Origin: Fagopyrum homotropicum
Lineage: Eukaryota > Streptophyta > Magnoliopsida > Caryophyllales > Polygonaceae
Direction: 5' to 3'
Length of the DNA: 64,000 nucleotides
Assembly (NCBI GenBank): GCA_033239125.1
Contig: BSWB01000001.1
Location: 60,679,416-60,743,415, forward strand
Shown: one piece after another, positions 1 to 9,882 of the stretch
Layout: the number at the start of each line of letters is the position of its first letter
How positions within the stretch are numbered: position 1 is the first letter of the stretch
The notes under the pieces: generated by a model
What the model saw: only the letters and a program-made list of their open reading frames with translations
Told to the model about the DNA's origin: nothing
The model's database searches: none
Translations under genes and position numbers: made by a program

Positions 1-497
1 TCCTCTAAACTGGCTTTGGCGAACGATGGAAATAACTTGTGGGTTAAAGTTAAACCCCTGAATATCGTCAGCATCAAAGTTCACACCTAGACGGCGTGGT
101 TGCTGAATCGGATCCATCCTTTGGCCAAGAGTTCATGGCTCTTCATCTACACGAGCGGCTCTCGCACCCCAGCTAGGACACGAGGAATGGCAGCTGGTAT
201 TGGATTAATCCAAACTTGATTGATTGTTGGATCAATCTCCTCTACTGCTGGCATATCCGGATCGAATTCCTCATCATCGGATGATTCCACTCTAATGGAC
301 TTAGTTGGTTTCTTAACCTTCTTCTTCTTCTTAGAATCATTCAGCTCCAACTTCATGTTTAACATCATAGCCCCGAGTACATCAATTTGGAATTGATGAC
401 TCGTTTCCGCATCTATACGAGCTTTCTCACTCAACTTAAGTTGACGTTGAGATTCATCCAACTCCGCTTGTAAATCTATATTTTTATTTTCAGACAT
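1..497 (-). pseudogene. gag: E gag, N-terminal part, frameshifted, runs off window
   Basis: Start of the capsid (gag) gene of an Athila-type retrotransposon. The ATG at 495-497 follows a purine-rich leader. The first 116 residues are open: a charged, probably coiled-coil N terminus, then a lysine run, an acidic stretch and a Pro/Ile-rich part. The frame stops at 147. Homologous coding then resumes in another frame with the QPRRLGVNF motif, which is also seen in gag of B and G (KQTRRLGVNL, HQTRCLGVNL). So at least one frameshift separates the two halves. The Retrotrans_gag core would lie to the left of the window. Confidence 0.7.
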
Positions 498-685
498 CTT
501 TCTTTCCTTTTCTTTCTTCCTAAGAGTTTTCTAAAGTTCCGGATCAAAAGGTACGAGGTCTTTGTTGGATCTAGACCTGCGCATATACCGAAAAGAACCT
601 ACAAATAACACTCACAAGAGATATCAAATAATAAGAGAAAAGCTCCAAAGCTCGACAACCGAAAACCAAAGTTTGGTTTAGACCA

Positions 686-705
686 AATCCCCGGCAACGG
701 CGCCA
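686..705 (-). other. E second primer-binding site, tRNA-Asp type
   Basis: On the minus strand the sequence TGGCGCCGTTGCCGGGGATT matches the complement of the 3' end of plant tRNA-Asp, the primer used by Athila elements. It lies about 140 bases downstream of the LTR-adjacent site. Like a true site it is preceded by TTT and followed by TTGGTCTAAACC. It is closer to the tRNA than the LTR-adjacent copy. Confidence 0.7.
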
Positions 706-822
706 AAAACTTGTTCTTTGGCGAAACTATGTTCCGTTGCCGGAACGAGAACTTCGTATGTACCTAAGAAAAAAAACATGCAAGAACACTCAAGCAGAAA
801 GATCAATAGAAAAAGCAAGAAC

Positions 823-842
823 AATCCCCGACAACGGCGCCA
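823..842 (-). other. E LTR-adjacent primer-binding site, tRNA-Asp type
   Basis: The minus strand reads TGGCGCCGTTGTCGGGGATT, six bases after the end of the LTR. It has one change (C to T) from the usual tRNA-Asp complement. Its place directly after the LTR makes it the expected start of minus-strand DNA synthesis. Confidence 0.85.
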
Positions 843-848
843 AAAACA

Positions 849-2533
849 TGTTCGCCCTAAAACGTGCGTGCAATCAAGTCTTAAATTTATATAACTAGAA
901 TAAAAGCAAGCGAACCCGCAGTGTACGGATCGACGTAGATTAGCAAATATTCCAGAGTATCGATCACAGGGATTTGGTGAAACAAAATACAATTTCAGAT
1001 TGTTGAGCAAATAAGATGTAAAGCTTTGCAAATATTGGGAAAACAACAACCCTAAAGATCCAAGTATCAAGTTGTGGCAATCGAATCAAGATATACTAAA
1101 GAACAAAGGACAGAGTCAAGAGTTGCAAAGGTATGCTAAAGTAAAGTAATGTACGGTGAAGTTCCATGACTTTATATAACTTATCTAAAGACACTCTCTA
1201 TAAATTAAGGTTGTTGAGGCTGTAGTATAGAAAGGATCTATGGACAAGAATTAAACTCGAATACCTAAACTTGTAACCCAAGGATCAAGATAAACTAAAA
1301 TGGTTAAGGTTGTGACACTCGAAACCGAAATAGAGGATGATGAGTCTCACTACTACCTAGAAAAGGGCAAGCCAAGACTAGATTAAAGCTAATCTTTAAC
1401 CTTGGATCAAAGTAAAAGAAAAGTTCGTAAACTAGGGTGAATCACGGTCAGATCTTGAGAACCACGGCCGTGGAAACCCAAGAACAGGCCGTGATTTAGG
1501 TTCGTCGACGAGATCTCTCTAACTCTCAGGGTCCAATCAATATACGCTCGATCTATCATCATCTAAGCCACAACTATCAACCCTTCAACTTAGAATTGTT
1601 AAAGGGTTTTAGCCAATAACCATTGTCATAATATGAATATTCAGTTTAAAGAGAATGAAAGATGAAAACCCTCGAATACTCAATAAACTTCAAAACCAAT
1701 TCTCAAATCCTAAACACAAGAAGCAATATTCAATGGATTCAGAATATATAAAACAAAACCTCACAATGATCTATGGTAAGTATGAAAAACAGGTTGTCAA
1801 TCTGTCTTCAATCTAAAAAACCTAAGAAAGAGGCTAAACCTCGGCGATATTCAATCGACCCTAGGCAAGAATACTCCAAGCAAGGTAAGCGGCCGTTAGC
1901 ATCCGTAGGCGTCTAAGCGGGATCAAACGCGAGTATTTCGATATGCCTTCAAACTCTCTTCTCTGGCCTTTTTATATGACCGGGAAAAATAAACGTCAAG
2001 GCCCATTACGTAAATAACGTGGCAAATAAAGACACGTCAAAAGATCGCCTAAATCACGGTCTCAAGGGTTTCCACGACCGTGGTTTAGAGCATGGAAAGG
2101 GGTTACGGTCTCTTGTGATTTCTACGACCGTAACTTAGGCCGTGTAACTTACTGGAGTGCTCCACGTTCAGGATGCCAAGTTCCATGGCCGTGGTTTAGA
2201 GGGTGGACTCTTCTACGGCCGTAATTCACGGCGTGGAAGTGTAAAACAATTGTGGTTTCCTTTGTGTCGTGACATTCTTCATCCTAGCTCCTTCCTTAGC
2301 TTCCTTGATGTGTTCCTAATCCTTGAATATGATCGAATACTCTCTTTTCTCTCTCAATTGCTCTTATTTAGCTCCTTTTCACCTACAATCAACACAAAGC
2401 TAGTGTAGACATCCATATCGACAAAATAGACGAACAAGCTAACAATTGCTTCTAAACTTCATCCATGTACACAATAATAAGGGAAAAACAACCAAAATAA
2501 GTGCCTAGAATATCTCAATATTTCATGCTAACA
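849..2533 (-). repeat. E 5' LTR (1685 bp)
   Basis: On the minus strand it begins TGTTAGCATGAAATATTGAG and ends GGGCGAACA. The D LTR (4420-6090) has the same ends and the same order of internal blocks. A likely TATA box (TATAAAAA on minus) lies near 1969-1976. U3 holds a cluster of CCACGRCCGTGG-like palindromes (1462-1473 perfect, 2072-2083, about 2183-2235). The conserved U5 block reads, on plus, GCAGTGTACGGATCG. Confidence 0.9.
1969..1976 (-). promoter_or_regulatory. Likely TATA box of E LTR
   Basis: The minus strand reads CATATAAAAAGG within the LTR, downstream of the palindrome cluster. D has the matching TATAAAAATCC at the same relative place. Inferred from sequence only. Confidence 0.5.
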
Positions 2534-3076
2534 TTAGCCCCTCCTTATGTCCCCGATGAGGTCCCAACTGCGGGTGTTGATGATGAGATGAGAGGAGGTG
2601 ATGATTATGAGGGAGGAGGTGATGAGCATGACTTTGGTACGTTTCCGGATCAGCCGGCATAGTTCCCCGATCCTCCTAGACATTCTCCCCGACCTTCCGG
2701 TTCCTCTTCCTCTCGCCGGGCTAGCGTGAGTGAGAGACCGACTTGGATGGATGCACCTCCCACTTGGTATGGAGAGCAGCCATCATGGATGGGAGCTCCT
2801 CCACCATGGTATGAGCAGGCACCGGTAGCACCACAAGTTCCTCCACCTCAGGACGCTCCAGCTTGGCACGGACAACCACCAGCTTGGTATGAGCAGCTAC
2901 GGGCGTGGGCCACCGATTTATCCAGGAGAGTGGGAGATCTAGAGATCTGCCAGGACACTCGTGATGTACGGGATGAGGAGCATGATCAGATGATTAGAGA
3001 CATATACCGCCATCAGTTTGGGCGGAATTTCAGCTCTGAGTTCCGTCCATTTCCTCCACTGTCTCCTCCAAAGTGA
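2534..3076 (+). pseudogene. D env-position ORF, C-terminal part
   Basis: This is the tail of the third ORF that Athila elements carry between pol and the 3' LTR; its function is unknown. It opens directly at the E insertion with an acidic Gly/Asp/Glu stretch, then has an in-frame TAG (2668-2670). From about 2700 it is open to the stop after 3076. It encodes Ser/Arg-rich sequence and three rough repeats of a Trp-Tyr-Pro unit (PTWYGEQPSWMGAPPPWYEQ and its neighbours), then a charged helix (RVGDLEICQDTRDVRDEEHD). No signal peptide or membrane segment is visible, so there is no support for an envelope glycoprotein in this part. Confidence 0.6.
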
Positions 3077-4419
3077 TGACGAGATGACCGCCGGTTTGAG
3101 CGGCCCCACCACTGTCTAGTGAGTTTCTTTGTTTTCTTTTCTTTTCTTTATTTCTTTTGAACATTGAGGACAATGTATGTTTCAAGTATGGGGTGGGGTG
3201 TGACTATGGTTTGTAATAACTCTACTTACTTTGCTTTGATGATTCTACGAACACTTGCATTTTCCTTTCATTGTCACACGTTTCATTATTGCATTGCATG
3301 AATAAGACTTTGAAAAACCCATAAAAATTTGAAAAATTTGAAAATATTTGTGCTTCTAAGATTAGAGATGATTTCTATGATGAAAACTACTTGTGGAATG
3401 AGTTTTTGATGACAATTGTATGCTTAAATTGAATTATGAATTGTGAAGAGATAGAGTATGTTGTTTATCCTTTCTTGCAAATTTCATATGTGAAGGTTTT
3501 ATCTAAATCATATTGAGAAACAAAGGTTGAAATCACAATATAAGTTCTTATACTTCTTTATGAAATGATTAAGGCACCTCGAATTTCTTACTTCTTTCTT
3601 TGATCATTTAGCCCTCAATTAAATAATTGCCTCCTTTACATATCCGGGAATTAGGAAGAGTTGAATTTGGCATGTTTGATGTGGGAGGGCCATGAAAGCA
3701 ATTGTTTTCAAAGTGTAGGAAAATTCTAGGTTTGGGGAAGTCAATCATGACGATGAGTAACTCGGCACCATTCACATAGCCGGGTGTTTGTGTCTTGCCA
3801 AAGTCGGATTGAGCGATATTCCTAACGGATTATGGTATGTGCATTAAGGGTTTGAGTCATCTTGAAATTGAGAAACGCCAATCTCCTAGGCTTCGGTTAT
3901 TGTGCACCGCTGTCCATAACTCCAAAAGTAAAGTCGAAAAATTATGGGCAAAAAGTCTAGAGCAAAGCTCTAAGTTGGTGGAAGTTCAAATGGTAAAAAG
4001 AAAAGAGTTTGTGTTGTCCTTCTTCCCGGATTCATACACCACATTCCTTTACAAGTTTCCCACCTTCTTCCGTATTCTTGATCTTATTTGAAAGTCCTTG
4101 AGATCATAAGAGTGTTATTTGACTTGGTGATCTAAATTTAAGTTTCAGATGCTTGATTTCGACAATGCTTGAAGGTTATTATGTTTGTCTTGAAGTATTT
4201 GCAATTTATGAAGTTTCTTTGTTTCTCATATTTTGGTTTATGGATATAAGCTTTTTCAAGGATGAATGAAGCAAGGTTTAAGGATGATCTATTGACTAGA
4301 AGCACACCAACCAAAAAGATTGTATTGTTTTGTTGTGCATTCATATTTCATTCTACCTTATGTTCTAAGCTTTTAAAAACCTTGCTTGGGGACAAGCAAG
4401 TGGCAAGTATGGGGTATTT
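3077..4419 (+). other. D 3' untranslated region
   Basis: Non-coding stretch between the last ORF and the 3' LTR. It begins with a pyrimidine run, then the inverted repeat ACATTG-AGGA-CAATGT (3161-3176) and a polypurine-like box AAGTATGGGG (3184-3193). A block at 3751-3843 is strongly shared with B and H. It ends in the polypurine tract proper, AAGTATGGGG (4405-4414), six bases before the LTR. Small ORFs here are chance. Confidence 0.7.
3751..3843 (+). other. Conserved Athila 3' UTR block with hairpin (D copy)
   Basis: The block starts CGATGAGTAACTCGGCACC and ends near GGTATGTGCAT. B (28367-28460) and H (33077-33166) hold near-identical blocks in the same place, while flanking UTR is much less alike. 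CTCGGC and GCCGGG around a 12-base loop can form a stem. Confidence 0.65.
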
Positions 4420-6090
4420 TGTTAGCATGAAATATGACGATATTTTAGGCACTTGTTTTACTTGTTTTTCCCTCTTTATAGTGTTCTTAGATATGTGTTT
4501 GAAGCAATTGTGAGCTAGTTCACGCACTTTGTCGATATAAAGATCTACACTAGCTTCATTATGTTTTTAGGTGAATAAAGCTTGGATTGGAGCAAAATAA
4601 GGAAGGACGGGAGTGTTTGATCACATTTGATGGAAAGGAGATGCATTGGAGAGGCTAAGGAAGGAGCATGGATGAAGGATGTGACGAAACTAAGGCAAAA
4701 ACGAGGATTTAGAAGAACGACGCCCTAAAATACGGTCGTGGAAGAGGATTTGAGGAACCACACTCTAAACCACGACCGTGGATTTGGCAACATGAACGTT
4801 GACGTGAGTTTGGAGCACTCCAGAGATTGACACGGTCTAAATTTCGGTCGTGGAAATCATATGGCACCGTAATCTGTTTCCACGCCCTAAACCACGATCG
4901 TGGAAAGTTGTTCTTGGCCGTGATTTTGGTGATTCTGTGACGTGTCATATTTTTCCTCGTCTGCCAAGTCATTGGGCTTTCTCGTAACCCTACCTCGCCT
5001 TATAAAAATCCACGTCATTGGACCTTCGCTTACTTTTGCATACGGACGTTTAGAGATTCGCTTGAGGATTGAAGATTTGTGAAGGACGTAATTTCGAAGA
5101 TTGTGTACTTTGGATATTCAAGGGTTTTCATTCGAGAACGGATTGACATCCCGTTCTTTGTGACTTCTCTAGATCTTTGTGAGGATTTATGTTCCTATTC
5201 TTCTAGATTCATAAACATATTACTTTGTGTTTGGATTTCGAGATTGACTTTGAGTTTTATTTGAGTTTTCGAGGGTTTTTATATTTTATTCTTCTTAATT
5301 TGAATATTGATATCATGACAATAATTGTTGGCTAAAACCCTTTAGCAATTCTAAGGTGAAGGGTTGATAGTTGTGGCTTAGATGATGATAGATCGATCGT
5401 AATTTGATTGGACCCTGAGAGTTAGAGAAATATCGTCGACACCCTAAATCACGGCCTGTTCTTGGTTTCCACGGACGTGGTTCTCAAGATCTAGCCGTGA
5501 TTTTCCCTAGTTTACGAACTTTGCTTTTGCTTTAATCCAAAGTTAAAGATTAGTTTTAACCTAGCCTTGGCTTGCCTTTCCTTGGTAGTAGTGAGACTCA
5601 ACATCCTCTATTTCGGTTTCGAGTGTCACAACCTTAACCGTTTTGGCTTGTCTTTGATTCCTTGGGTTCGGACATGGGTATTTGAGATCAAGTATTACCT
5701 TTATATCCTTTCTATACTGCAGCCTCAACAACCTTTATAGAGAGAGTCTTTTGGTTAGACATATAGGGTTATGGAACTTCACCGTACATTACCTTACCTT
5801 AGTATAACTTTTCAATTCTCAACTCTGTCCTTATACTTATAGAATATCTTGAATCGATTGCCACCATTAGATACGTGGATCTTTAGGATTGTTATTTTCC
5901 CAATATTTGCAAAGCTTCTACACTTTTACTTGCTCGATTACTTGGAACTGATTTTGTTTCACCAATTCCCTGAGATCGATAGTCTGGAATACTTGCTAAT
6001 CTACGCCGATCCGTACACTGTGGGTTCGCTTGCTTTTATTCTAGTCTTATAAATTTAAAACTTATTTGCACGCACGTTTTAGGGCGAACA
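4420..6090 (+). repeat. D 3' LTR (1671 bp)
   Basis: Begins TGTTAGCATGAAATATGACG and ends GGGCGAACA, as in E. A TATA box, TATAAAA, is at 5001-5007. U3 holds CCACGACCGTGG (4770-4781), CCACGATCGTGG (4892-4903) and several half-sites. The 3' part carries the U5 block ending with TTGCACGCACGTTTTAGGGC. Confidence 0.9.
5001..5007 (+). promoter_or_regulatory. Likely TATA box of D LTR
   Basis: TATAAAA lies 581 bases into the LTR, after the palindrome cluster and at the same relative position as in E. As a 3' LTR it would drive transcription outward into C. Confidence 0.5.
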
Positions 6091-7205
6091 AGCACCGCTG
6101 CTATAGCCACTTCACTTGCATCGCACATAACCTCGAATGGAAGATTCAAATCAGGAGGTTGAATAATGAGTGCTGATATTAATGCTTCCTTGTTCTTGTA
6201 AAAGGCATCTAGACATTCCTTCGAAAGTTCAAAGACTACATCTTTCATTAGTAGGTTAGTCAATTGCTTAGATATCTCACAAAATTCTTTAATAAACCTT
6301 CTATAAAACTTAATATGTCTAAGAAAACTCCTTACCCCCTTTACCGATGATGGTGATCGGTGTAGACAATTCTCAAAAGAAGAACCATAAACGGAGAAGT
6401 CGTCCATGAAAACCACCATGATGTTTTCGATATACTCAAGAAATATCGCCATTATACACCTTTGGAAGGTGGCTGGAGCGTTGCAGAAGGCAAACGGCAT
6501 TCTCCTCTAGGCAAACGTACCCTAACAACACGTGAACGTGGTCTTCTCCTGGTCGTATGGGTGGATGGGAATCTGAAATAAACCACTATAGCCATCTAAA
6601 TAACATAAATGAGAATGTTACGCTAACATTTCAAGCATTTGGTCATTGAAAGGTAGAGGGAAGTGGTCCTTCTTAGTGGCGACATTCAGCTTCTTGTAGT
6701 CAATGCCCACGCGCCATCCCGTAACGGTTCTTGTGGGGAGCAACTCGTTGTTCTTGTTAGTCACAATGGTCATTCCCCCTTTCTTTGGAACAATGTGGAC
6801 GGGGCTCACCCACTTGCTATCAGATATGAGAAAGATGTTACTTGCATCAAGAAGTTTGAGGACTTCCTTCTTCACAACCTCTTTCATTATCGGATTTAAC
6901 CGTCGTTGAGGTTAAAGTGAAGGCTTGTGGTTATCCTCCATCAATGTTTTATGCATGCAAAATGAAGGTTTTATACCTACTAGATTATCAATTGCGTGTC
7001 CTATGGCTTTCTTATGTAATTTCAACACATTCATAAGCCTAGCATGCTCATCATAAGTTAAGGTAGCACTAACTATGGCCGGATATGTAGAGTTTGGTCC
7101 TAGAAAAGCGTACCTTAAGTGTGTAGGAAGAGGCTTCAACTCCAATGTTAGCGGTGTCTTTGTTGGTGTGTTGTTGCCTTCCGAAGTGTTCTTGGATGTT
7201 CCCAA
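6091..7205 (-). pseudogene. pol: C pol: reverse transcriptase and RNase H start
   Basis: Athila RT, reading from 7205 down. A pre-RT stretch (TLTYDEHARLMNVLKLHKKAIG) leads to HKPSL, a stop where related copies have Gln, then EVVKKEVLKLLDA and the RT core with VSPVHIVPKKGG, WRVGIDYKKLN and the catalytic VFMDD. After ENCLHR about 60 residues are missing compared with K, and the frame rejoins at SVKGVRSFL, so much of the thumb and connection is deleted. RNase H begins with CDASEVAIAAVL and is cut there by D. Several in-frame stops lie between the pieces. Confidence 0.8.
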
Positions 7206-7640
7206 GGGTGTATAAGAGGTTTAAGCATGCTCAAGAGTGTTTTCAAGAAGAGGGGGAGAAGTCTCGGGAATTCCAAGTTTCACGGCCCTATAGGCAGTTC
7301 CACGGTCGTGGTTTGTCACGTGGTGACAATCGACTGGTGGTTCCATGGGGGAATTAATTAAGTTACTTATTTCCACCCCATCGAATCTTGATTTTGGCCG
7401 TGGTTTTGGACAATTTACGAGCCAAAAACTTCATCTTCACCGGTTTAGGCTCTCCTAAAAAACTTTCTCGCACAACACAAGTGGGATAAGAGGTAGAAGC
7501 ATGTCCAAGAGTATTTTCAATAAGAGGGGGAGAAGTCTCGGGAATTCCAGGTTCCACGGCCCCACTAGCAGTTCCACGGCCGTGGTTTCTCCCGTGGTGG
7601 CAATCGACTTGTGGTTCCACTAGCAGTTTCACATCTGTGT
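7203..7640 (-). repeat. Imperfect tandem duplication in C spacer
   Basis: Two diverged copies, offset by 274 bases: about 7203-7350 and about 7477-7640. Shared landmarks on plus are ATAAGAGGT (7212, 7486), GAGGGGGAGAAGTCTCGGGA and a CCACGGYCGTGG palindrome with GTGGTTT after it. The sequence between them resembles a second partial copy of the protease LGEPKPVKM region. Confidence 0.65.
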
Positions 7641-8138
7641 TTGCTAGAAACAGCCTCCCAAGTATGATTGGGATGGGGTAATCTACAGGAATGTCCAAAA
7701 CTACAAAATCAATTGGAACGTAAAACTTACCAAGCTTAATGGAACGTCTTCAAGAATATCAACGGGTCGAGTGATAGATCGATCCACCATGTATAATGTC
7801 ATCTTCACCAGATTAGGCTCCCCTAAACAAACTTTCTCGCACAATGCAAGTGGGACAATGGTCACACTTGCTCCTAGATTACAAAGAGTATCGTATGTGA
7901 CCTCTCCAACGCCTATGGAAACGTAAAACGAACCCGGATCCCTAAGCTTGGGTGGTTACTTTTCCGTCATGGTTTTGATGAGTTCTTATGACTCGGAAGT
8001 CATCTTCACTTCACTTATATCCTATAGCTTCCTCTTGTTTGAGAGGATTTCCTTTAAGAACTTTCCGTAGGCCGGCATACCTAAAATTGCATCAATAAAA
8101 GGTATGTTAATATGCAGTTTGCTTATAAGTTCAACAAA
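7206..8138 (-). pseudogene. pol: C protease and protease-RT spacer, broken
   Basis: From about 8150 down, the frame holds SKLHINIPFIDAILGMPAYG and KLRDPGSF, then a retroviral-type aspartic protease. Its core reads TLCNLGASVTIVPLALCEK; B has DLGASV here, so the catalytic Asp is changed to Asn. Beyond it lies a spacer with two copies of a segment that carries CCACGGCCGTGG palindromes (7300-7311, 7574-7585). Frameshifts and stops run through the whole region. Confidence 0.7.
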
Positions 8139-8583
8139 CTAACCAAAGTGTTTGTCTAGATGTTCTCTTGCTCTAGATTGTGCAAACAACAACACTAGTT
8201 TGTAAGCTTGAGGAGGTACGTAAGCAACGACTTTTTCCTTCTCCTTTTCAGCTGGAACCTCGGTCTCCACGGGTTTCTTGCCCATGTCATCCGTTCTTGG
8301 AACGGGATCAGCAGTTCTCACACCACTCCTTGTGGTGATTACCATCACTTGGCCTTTATAACTATTTTTGGTCTTTCCGGGAAGCTTCCCTTGATCTTTA
8401 GGAACGTCTCCGGCTTTACTAAATACTTGAGTTTCCACGGATTTTTTTGCCTTAGAAATCGAAGAAATGAAACTCTCTAATCCATTCATCTTCCCCATCA
8501 TAGCTTCCATCATTGCTTCATGCTTGTCCCTTGTTGGGTGGCCCAAACTTGATGAAGCTTGTCCTTGACTTCTCAAAGGAATA

Positions 8584-8649
8584 GAAGAAGAAGAAGAAGA
8601 AGAAGAAGAAGAAGAAGAAGAAGGAGGAGGAGGAGGAAGGGGGGGGGGG
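8584..8649. repeat. GAA/GGA microsatellite and poly-G
   Basis: Pure GAA repeats grade into GGA repeats and a run of about eleven G. On the minus strand they code for Ser and Pro runs in C gag. Insertion F lies directly next to it, and the GGGTT target duplication is its last five bases (8647-8651). Confidence 0.9.
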
Positions 8650-8651
8650 TT
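8647..8651. other. Target-site duplication of F, left copy (GGGTT)
   Basis: GGGTT directly precedes the F LTR and recurs at 16093-16097. With one copy removed, C reads GCACTAACCCC...CTTCC on the minus strand, in line with the uninterrupted gag of B (GCTCTAACTCCACCTCC). Confidence 0.75.
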
Positions 8652-9239
8652 TGATGCTGTCTTCGTTAGTTGAACGCGAGGATCCACCGGTGTTGTCCCT
8701 CCGACCACTTCTTTTGTTTATTTTCGATTTATATGGAAGCCTCGCACCTTGGATCTCTTTGGCTCGAGATCTTCTTTCCTCGGAATCTCACTTCGGAAAT
8801 TGGATCTCCTTTGTCCTCCTACCCTCGTACCGTAAGGACACCACTTGCCTCTCACCTTGTGGGTTTCGAAACTTTGGCCTCTCACCTTAGTCTCTAGGTT
8901 TGTTTTTCTCAAAGTGAAAACACTACTTTTTGATTGAACTAAACTCTATTTTTCTGATTAAAAACGTATGTGGGAGAGGCCTTATATGGGCTGAAAATTC
9001 ATCACCAACTCCCAACATTAATAGCTTACAAGTTCAAGAGTTGCAATATTGAATAAAGGCAAACATAAGGACTTTCAACCAACAACTTATGGAAAATAAA
9101 TGGCCTAAAAACCATACATATGGCCGGCCAATTAGAGCTCCAAGGGTCCAAAATGTGGCTGAAAATAAATCCCAAAATAATGTGGTTTTAATCCCTTCAA
9201 AAGATTGGCTTAAGTACAAGTGAACACTTGTATTAATCA
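8652..9239 (-). repeat. F 3' LTR (588 bp)
   Basis: On the minus strand it begins TGATTAATACAAGTG and ends GCATCA, so the ends form TGAT...ATCA. It matches the right LTR (15189-15781) but differs by several indels. It keeps a TATA-like CATATAAGGCC (minus, about 8981-8989) that the right LTR lacks. The right LTR has about 23 extra bases (CCAAGCAAGGAATCGTCC region) instead. Confidence 0.9.
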
Positions 9240-9330
9240 ACCTTCATTATTCCACAATATCATGCATTAGTGGGCATTATATCATGAAATGAAATCAAGC
9301 AGGACCACATAATATAAAAATAAAAAGTTT

Positions 9331-9828
9331 TCATCTAAGGTTCAAGTTTTCAAGTGATCCGGAATGCTCAATCGCCTCAAGCATGTTCACCAAGTGATAG
9401 TCATGGACGTCCTCAAATGCCGGAGCTCCGAAAGGATGGTAGGTCAAAGTGGTTTGGCCTAGCATGCGGGCTCTAGATCGAGTGAGAGGTGGTGCTGATC
9501 TTGGTGCGGTCACATCAGTCCTGTTGCTTAAGTCCGGCGGGCTGACATCATCCCCTCTTCCTTGGAAAGGATTCGACCCCGAATCCTCCACCTCGTTGTC
9601 CGCATCCTCGACCTCATCACCTACATAAAAAGGAGACAAATCAGCAACATTAAACACATTATGGACACCATACTTAGTAGGAAGCTCAATGCGATATGCG
9701 TTATCGTTAATCTTCTCAAGGACCCGGAAAGGACCATCCGCTCTTGGGTTGAGCTTAGATTGCCGAATAGAAGGAAAGCGATCCTTCCTCAAATGGACCC
9801 ACACGAGGTCTCCTTCCATGAAGAGCAT
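9331..9828 (-). pseudogene. pol: F integrase C-terminal domain and pol tail
   Basis: Open for 165 codons. It starts with the GPY/F-type integrase end (GDLVWVHLRKDRFP, KLNPRADGPFRVLEKI, NVADLSPFY), then an acidic linker and PPLTRSRARMLGQ, a tail usual in CRM-like elements in place of a chromodomain. The stop is about 90 bases before the LTR. It is separated from the integrase core by a frame change near 9880. The same tail is repeated at 15891-16092. Confidence 0.8.
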
Positions 9829-9882
9829 TTCCCGGCGCCCTTTGTTGGCTTGGTTGACATATTGCTCGGTACATTTTATTAA

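Larger units (their letters stand above)
1..2533 (-). mobile_element. Element E: Athila-like Ty3/gypsy element, 5' part
   Basis: Read on the minus strand this is an LTR (2533 down to 849), a tRNA-Asp primer site next to it, a leader, and the start of gag, which runs off the left edge. The LTR ends TG...CA. The sequence to its right (2534 on) is the 3' part of a plus-strand Athila element (D), so E is inserted in D. The matching 3' LTR and target duplication lie outside the window. Confidence 0.85.
2534..6090 (+). mobile_element. Element D: Athila-like element, 3' part with 3' LTR
   Basis: The plus-strand order is the end of the env-position ORF (to 3076), a 1.3 kb 3' UTR with a conserved hairpin block, a polypurine tract and the 3' LTR (4420-6090). 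The left side is cut by insertion E. The right LTR end joins minus-strand RNase H coding of element C, so D is inserted in C. The 5' part of D is outside the window. Confidence 0.85.
8139..8651 (-). pseudogene. gag: C gag C-terminal part
   Basis: Continues gag after insertion F. It has runs of Pro and Ser coded by a CTT/CTC microsatellite, a predicted helix (HEAMMEAMMGKMNGLESFI), then VITTRSG, the Athila signature before protease, and the conserved YVPPQAYK and SRAREHLDKHFG. The frame ends just after this. Apart from the repeat-coded Ser run, the order matches gag of B (20917-21400). Confidence 0.75.

Noticed and set aside
686..842. Possible tRNA-Asp genes
   Set aside because: Only about 20 bases match the tRNA 3' end, without the rest of a cloverleaf; they are primer sites.
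678..1070. 130-codon minus-strand ORF over the E leader and LTR end
   Set aside because: It covers both primer sites and U5, shows no conserved domain, and is explained by the LTR structure.
6663..6909. Plus-strand ORFs over C reverse transcriptase
   Set aside because: Antisense shadows of the minus-strand RT, with no family likeness.
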